A stretch of DNA of 8,158 bases from an uncultured Atopobium sp. (GTDB lineage: Bacteria; Actinomycetota; Coriobacteriia; Coriobacteriales; Atopobiaceae): contig CAKARF010000038.1 in assembly GCA_916720465.1 (NCBI GenBank), positions 1 through 8,158 on the forward strand, in the 5' to 3' direction. A program made the translations under genes and the position numbers. Under the pieces are notes generated by a model. It was given only the letters and a program-made list of their open reading frames with translations, ran no database searches and was not told where the DNA came from. Below, piece by piece: positions 5,532 to 8,158 of this stretch (the stretch's first letter is position 1; each line of letters begins with the position of its first letter).

Positions 5532-7307
5532 ATGGGTGATTATATGGCTAGCAGTTTTTCTCGTCGTTCGTTTTTCGCTCTGACTGGTGTCACCGCTGCA
5601 GGTCTTGGACTTGCTGGTTGTGGCCCTGCTCAGCCCGGAAACACTCCAGCGGCAACTGGTGTTGAGCCACAGGACGGCTCCCCAGCAAACACTCCTCTGG
5701 ATCAGCTGCCACTGCCAGAGGCCGGCAAGACGTACAACAACCCTAAGTCTCGTGATGAGGTCCAGGACGGTGGAACGCTCACTCAGCCAATTACTGAGAT
5801 TGGCCCACAGTGGAACTACTACAGCCTCCAGGGTAATACCTCCTACATGAACGTCCTTTTCGGTCTCATCAACCCTCGTGATCTCTTTACTAGCAACGTT
5901 GAAGGCAGCAAGTTTGAGGCAAACAAGAACTACGTCAAGGATTACAAGGTTGAGGAGAAGGACGGCAAGCAGGTTGTCACTCTTACCTTTACCGATCAGG
6001 CTAAGTTCAATGACGGTACTGAGATTGACTGGACTGCTCTTCAGACTGCTTATATTTGTCTAAGTGGTCAGAATGAGGCGTTTGAGGTTTCCTCTACTGA
6101 TGGCTATGACAAGATTGAGTCTGTTGAGCAGGGCGACAACGCCAAGACTGCTGTTATTACTATGACTGAGCCTGTCTATCCAGTTGAGCAGGTTCTGGGC
6201 TATGCTTTGCACCCAAAGCTTCAAGATCCAGAGTTCTTCAACAAGGGCTACAACAGTGAGCCAAACAATGAGCTTGGTGCTGGTCCTTATATTGTTGATT
6301 CTTTCGATGATACTCAGGCTACCTTCAAGCCAAATCCAAAATGGTGGGGAGATGCTCCTAAGCTTGATACTCTCATCTTTAAGCAGATGGATACTCAGGC
6401 ACAGATTAACGCATTTAAGAATGGCGAAGTTGACACCATGGGTGCTGTTTCCATGAATGGTTCTGCTGAGGTTCTTTCTAACTTCAACAGCATGGCTGAT
6501 GCTCAGGTTCGTCGTGGTCTTGGTAACTCCATTGCAGTTATCGAGATTAACTCTACTCGCGGTGTTCTTCAGGACATTGCAGTCCGTAAGGCATTCTGCC
6601 AGGTTGTTGATGCACCAACTATCGTTTCCATTGTCTTCCAGGGTGTTAACTGGAAAGAGGAAGCACCAGGCTCCATGCTTTGGCCTTACTGGGCAGCTGG
6701 CTATGACAACAACCTCCCAGAGGATGTTAAGAGCCTCAAAAATGCTGAAGAGCGCAAAAATGCTGCAAAGAAGACCCTTGAGGATGCAGGTTATAAGCTC
6801 AACGGTGACTTCTACGAGAAGGATGGCCAGCAGGTAACCTTTGCTTACACCATGTTTGGTGACTCTACTACTGTAAAGAACCGTGCTGCTGCAATTCAGA
6901 AGATGTGCAAGGATGCTGGTATTAACCTGACTCTTGATTCACACCCATCCTCTGAGTTCTCCAGTGTTCTTTCTGGTGGTAACTGGGATGTCTGCCTCTT
7001 TGGTTGGTCTGGCACTCCAACTTCCTACAACAACGGCGTTCAGCTCTATGGCTCTAAGTCTCCATCCAACTTTGGTCACCAGGGCACTGCAGAGACTGAT
7101 GCACTCTTTGCAAAGGTTGTCTCTACTGCAGACTTTGATGAGCGTATGAAGATTATGAACGAGGCAGAGAAGAAGTGCTTAGAGACTTACTCTTACCTTC
7201 CTGTCTACACTGGTCCATCTTGCTTCGTTTGCAAGAAGGGTCTTGCAAACTACGGTCCTGCACTCTTCTTGGACGTTCCTTCAACTGATATTGGTTGGCA
7301 GAAGTAA
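5532..7307 (+). CDS. oppA: Peptide-binding lipoprotein OppA (SBP family 5)
   Basis: This extracytoplasmic receptor binds peptides and delivers them to OppBC. The 591-residue product begins with a signal that combines a twin-arginine motif (SRRSFF, 10-15), a short hydrophobic core and a lipobox LAGC (27-30). The lipid-modified cysteine is therefore C30, with Tat-dependent export likely. A proline/threonine-rich linker (31-75) follows. Family-5 binding-protein segments are FNDGTEIDW (159-167), GAGPYIVDSFD (249-259), the PNPKWWGDAPKLD run (267-279), INAFKNGEVD (292-301) and VRKAFCQVVDA (351-361). The C-terminal lobe includes WDVCLFGWSG (485-494). The length is normal for the family. Two starts are possible: ATG 5532 with only AAAAGAA nearby, or ATG 5544, preceded by GGTGAT (5535-5540), which complements the 16S 3' end. 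The shorter form (587 residues, C26) is slightly favoured. The gene is in its own unit after a terminator. Confidence 0.92.
   Translation: MGDYMASSFSRRSFFALTGVTAAGLGLAGCGPAQPGNTPAATGVEPQDGSPANTPLDQLPLPEAGKTYNNPKSRDEVQDGGTLTQPITEIGPQWNYYSLQGNTSYMNVLFGLINPRDLFTSNVEGSKFEANKNYVKDYKVEEKDGKQVVTLTFTDQAKFNDGTEIDWTALQTAYICLSGQNEAFEVSSTDGYDKIESVEQGDNAKTAVITMTEPVYPVEQVLGYALHPKLQDPEFFNKGYNSEPNNELGAGPYIVDSFDDTQATFKPNPKWWGDAPKLDTLIFKQMDTQAQINAFKNGEVDTMGAVSMNGSAEVLSNFNSMADAQVRRGLGNSIAVIEINSTRGVLQDIAVRKAFCQVVDAPTIVSIVFQGVNWKEEAPGSMLWPYWAAGYDNNLPEDVKSLKNAEERKNAAKKTLEDAGYKLNGDFYEKDGQQVTFAYTMFGDSTTVKNRAAAIQKMCKDAGINLTLDSHPSSEFSSVLSGGNWDVCLFGWSGTPTSYNNGVQLYGSKSPSNFGHQGTAETDALFAKVVSTADFDERMKIMNEAEKKCLETYSYLPVYTGPSCFVCKKGLANYGPALFLDVPSTDIGWQK
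5535..5540 (+). promoter_or_regulatory. Alternative ribosome binding site within the oppA 5' end
   Basis: GGTGAT is complementary to part of the 16S anti-Shine-Dalgarno. It lies at the correct register for the second ATG (5544-5546) but inside the reading frame if the first ATG (5532) is used. It supports MASSFSRRSFF as the true N-terminus. Either start preserves the whole signal peptide. Confidence 0.4.
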
Positions 7308-7325
7308 GGAAGGAATACTCAGGTC

Positions 7326-7357
7326 TTCTCGCAGAGAAAAAGTTTTTTATTTTTCTC
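7326..7357 (+). terminator. Weak terminator-like hairpin after oppA
   Basis: Two mutually exclusive AT-rich foldings are possible. In one, TTCTC (7326-7330) pairs with GAGAA (7334-7338), followed by AAAG and a run of six T. In the other, GAGAAAAA (7334-7341) pairs with TTTTTCTC (7350-7357). Neither is GC-rich, so termination may be partial. The position, 18-27 bases after the oppA stop and before the tRNA, is right for an end signal. Confidence 0.4.
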
Positions 7358-7377
7358 ACATATGTTGCCAGAAGATG

Positions 7378-7386
7378 TGTTAGTAT
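7378..7386 (+). promoter_or_regulatory. Candidate extended -10 for the tRNA-Leu gene
   Basis: TGTTAGTAT contains a TGn extension and TAGTAT (4/6 to consensus), ending 19 bases before the mature tRNA. TATATC at 7384-7389 overlaps as an alternative. No -35 of good quality sits at the usual distance; TTGCCA (7365-7370) is too close. The tRNA could also be reached by readthrough from oppA. Confidence 0.3.
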
Positions 7387-7405
7387 ATCCCTCGCTGCAA
7401 AGCAA

Positions 7406-7495
7406 GTCGGAGTGGCGGAATTGGCAGACGCGCTAGCTTGAGGTGCTAGTGGCCTACTAACGGCTGTGCGGGTTCAAGTCCCGCCTCCGACACCA
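7406..7495 (+). tRNA. tRNA-Leu (anticodon GAG)
   Basis: This is a complete class II tRNA of 90 bases. The acceptor arm GTCGGAG (7406-7412) pairs with CTCCGAC (7485-7491), followed by discriminator A and an encoded CCA (7493-7495). The D arm has a GCG/CGC stem. The anticodon stem CTAGC/GCTAG encloses TTGAGGT with anticodon GAG at 7440-7442, which reads leucine codons CUC and CUU. A long variable arm (7450-7467) with a GGCC/GGCT stem is typical of leucine tRNAs. The T arm is GCGGG, TTCAAGT, CCCGC (7468-7484). All arms pair, so the tRNA appears functional. Confidence 0.97.
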
Positions 7496-7504
7496 CGAAA
7501 TTTC

Positions 7505-7533
7505 GGCGGATCTCTTCGGAGGTCCGCCTTTTT
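7505..7533 (+). terminator. UUCG-capped terminator after tRNA-Leu
   Basis: GGCGGATCTC (7505-7514) pairs with GAGGTCCGCC (7519-7528) over 10 bp, with one T-G pair. A TTCG loop closed by C-G makes this the very stable cUUCGg tetraloop. Five T follow (7529-7533). It starts 10 bases after the tRNA CCA. Confidence 0.93.
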
Positions 7534-7535
7534 CG

Positions 7536-7541
7536 TATACT
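7536..7541 (+). promoter_or_regulatory. Candidate -10 box for the PAS/GAF gene
   Basis: TATACT matches TATAAT at five of six bases, 42 bases before the GTG start. Any -35 would have to lie within the tRNA terminator hairpin (around 7513-7518, TCTTCG), which is a poor match. Only 50 bases separate the terminator from the gene, so a promoter must be here or overlap the hairpin. Confidence 0.3.
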
Positions 7542-7583
7542 TAGGCTGTGCGATTGTTTTGTCCTTGCTGGTAAGGAGTGGCT

Positions 7584-8158
7584 GTGGCAGATAACAAGCT
7601 GAGCGTAAGGCGTGTTGAGGGAGTTGTCGACGGGACCGTTGCTGCAACTCTGTCTCAGTTGCTACGACTGACCAGCGATGCGGTTATCGTATTTAATATG
7701 GAGGGCATGGTTCTTCTCGCCAATGAGGAGGCCGAGAGCCTATTTGCTAAGGTAGACGGCACAATTGCTGGCCTGGACGTTCGCTTTTTGTTTACACCAG
7801 CAAATCAAGAAAACTTGCAGAAACCGTTTTCTGTAGAGTCGTTGCCGTTTGCGATTGATGGCTCTACGTCTATGGTGGCCGCTCCTGCGCAAGACGGCAC
7901 GTCGCAGGTGTTGAGCGTGCGTGCAGATTATGTTGGCGCACCTACGCAGGCCATTGTTTTGACAGCATCTAAGCTTCGTGACTTGGCTAGTCCAATGCAC
8001 GATGATGAGCGAATGGTGTTGGACCTTCGGCGAGCCAATAAGAGGCTCTCAGGAGCGCTTCAGATTGTTTTGGACACGCTTGACTCGGAAGATATGGGTC
8101 AGCTTATTGAGCGCGTGTTAGAAGAGCTCTCAGAGACTGTCGAGGCTGATGGTGCGCT
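7584..8158 (+). CDS. PAS/GAF-type signalling protein, N-terminal part (3'-partial)
   Basis: The first 191 residues are visible and the frame is open to the right edge. The start is GTG 7584 with AAGGAG (7573-7578) five bases upstream; an in-frame GTG at 7578 overlaps that site and is unlikely. Residues ~20-70 look like a PAS sensory domain (LLRLTSDAVIVFNMEGMVLL, then ANEEAESLF), which usually binds a small ligand or mediates signalling contacts. The part at ~71-140 has no motif I recognise. A charged helical linker (141-160) leads to LDTLDSEDMGQLIERVLEEL (164-183), which resembles the first helix of GAF domains. There is no signal peptide or membrane helix, so the protein is probably cytoplasmic. 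The output domain lies outside the window; a histidine kinase or a PP2C/SpoIIE-type phosphatase are both plausible. Nothing visible connects it functionally to the opp genes. Confidence 0.75.
   Translation, partial: MADNKLSVRRVEGVVDGTVAATLSQLLRLTSDAVIVFNMEGMVLLANEEAESLFAKVDGTIAGLDVRFLFTPANQENLQKPFSVESLPFAIDGSTSMVAAPAQDGTSQVLSVRADYVGAPTQAIVLTASKLRDLASPMHDDERMVLDLRRANKRLSGALQIVLDTLDSEDMGQLIERVLEELSETVEADGA

Noticed and set aside
7740..8000. Minus-strand 86-residue frame opposite the PAS/GAF gene
   Set aside because: The plus-strand frame is open to the edge, has a good Shine-Dalgarno and GTG start, and yields a recognisable PAS-like sequence, so the antisense frame is a shadow.
1..8158. Mobile element, CRISPR array or integration site, including at the tRNA-Leu 3' end
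   Set aside because: No transposase or integrase, no regularly spaced repeats, and no second copy of the tRNA 3' end are visible. The base composition appears uniform across the window.

Overview
The window reads as ordinary, chromosomal, low-to-mid GC DNA from a Gram-positive-type bacterium, most likely an actinomycete of the class Coriobacteriia (Atopobium/Lancefieldella-like). The arguments are the tpiA-secG linkage, a Tat-type lipoprotein signal on a peptide-binding protein, a fused two-domain Opp ATPase, an encoded CCA on the tRNA, and frequent GTG starts. The placement is inference from recall and style, not from a database search. All recognisable genes are on the + strand.

Layout: (1) The C-terminal half of triosephosphate isomerase (tpiA) runs off the left edge and ends at a 15-bp-stem terminator. 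(2) secG, a small Sec translocase subunit, starts at a GTG and has its own terminator. (3) A non-coding stretch of about 360 bp carries a candidate extended -10 promoter and a small hairpin just before the oppB ribosome binding site. (4) oppB, oppC and a fused oppD-oppF gene are packed tightly (13-base gap, then a 1-base stop/start overlap) and close with a strong terminator. (5) oppA, the substrate-binding lipoprotein, follows as a separate transcription unit. (6) A leucine tRNA with anticodon GAG is followed by a UUCG-capped terminator. (7) The 5' part of a signalling protein, with a PAS-like region and what looks like the start of a GAF domain, runs off the right edge.

The centre of the window is a complete family-5 oligopeptide/dipeptide ABC importer. 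OppA is lipid-anchored outside the membrane and captures the peptide. OppB and OppC form the channel through EAA-loop contacts. OppDF supplies both ATPase sites on one chain and has a conserved-type four-cysteine cluster after its first ATPase domain. oppA is uncoupled from the other genes by a terminator, which fits the usual need for more binding protein than translocator.

I found no mobile element, CRISPR array, toxin-antitoxin pair or convincing new system. The points most worth a second look are the Tat/lipobox signal of OppA, the fused OppDF with an asymmetric cysteine cluster, the split operon, and the oppB leader that could mask its own Shine-Dalgarno sequence.
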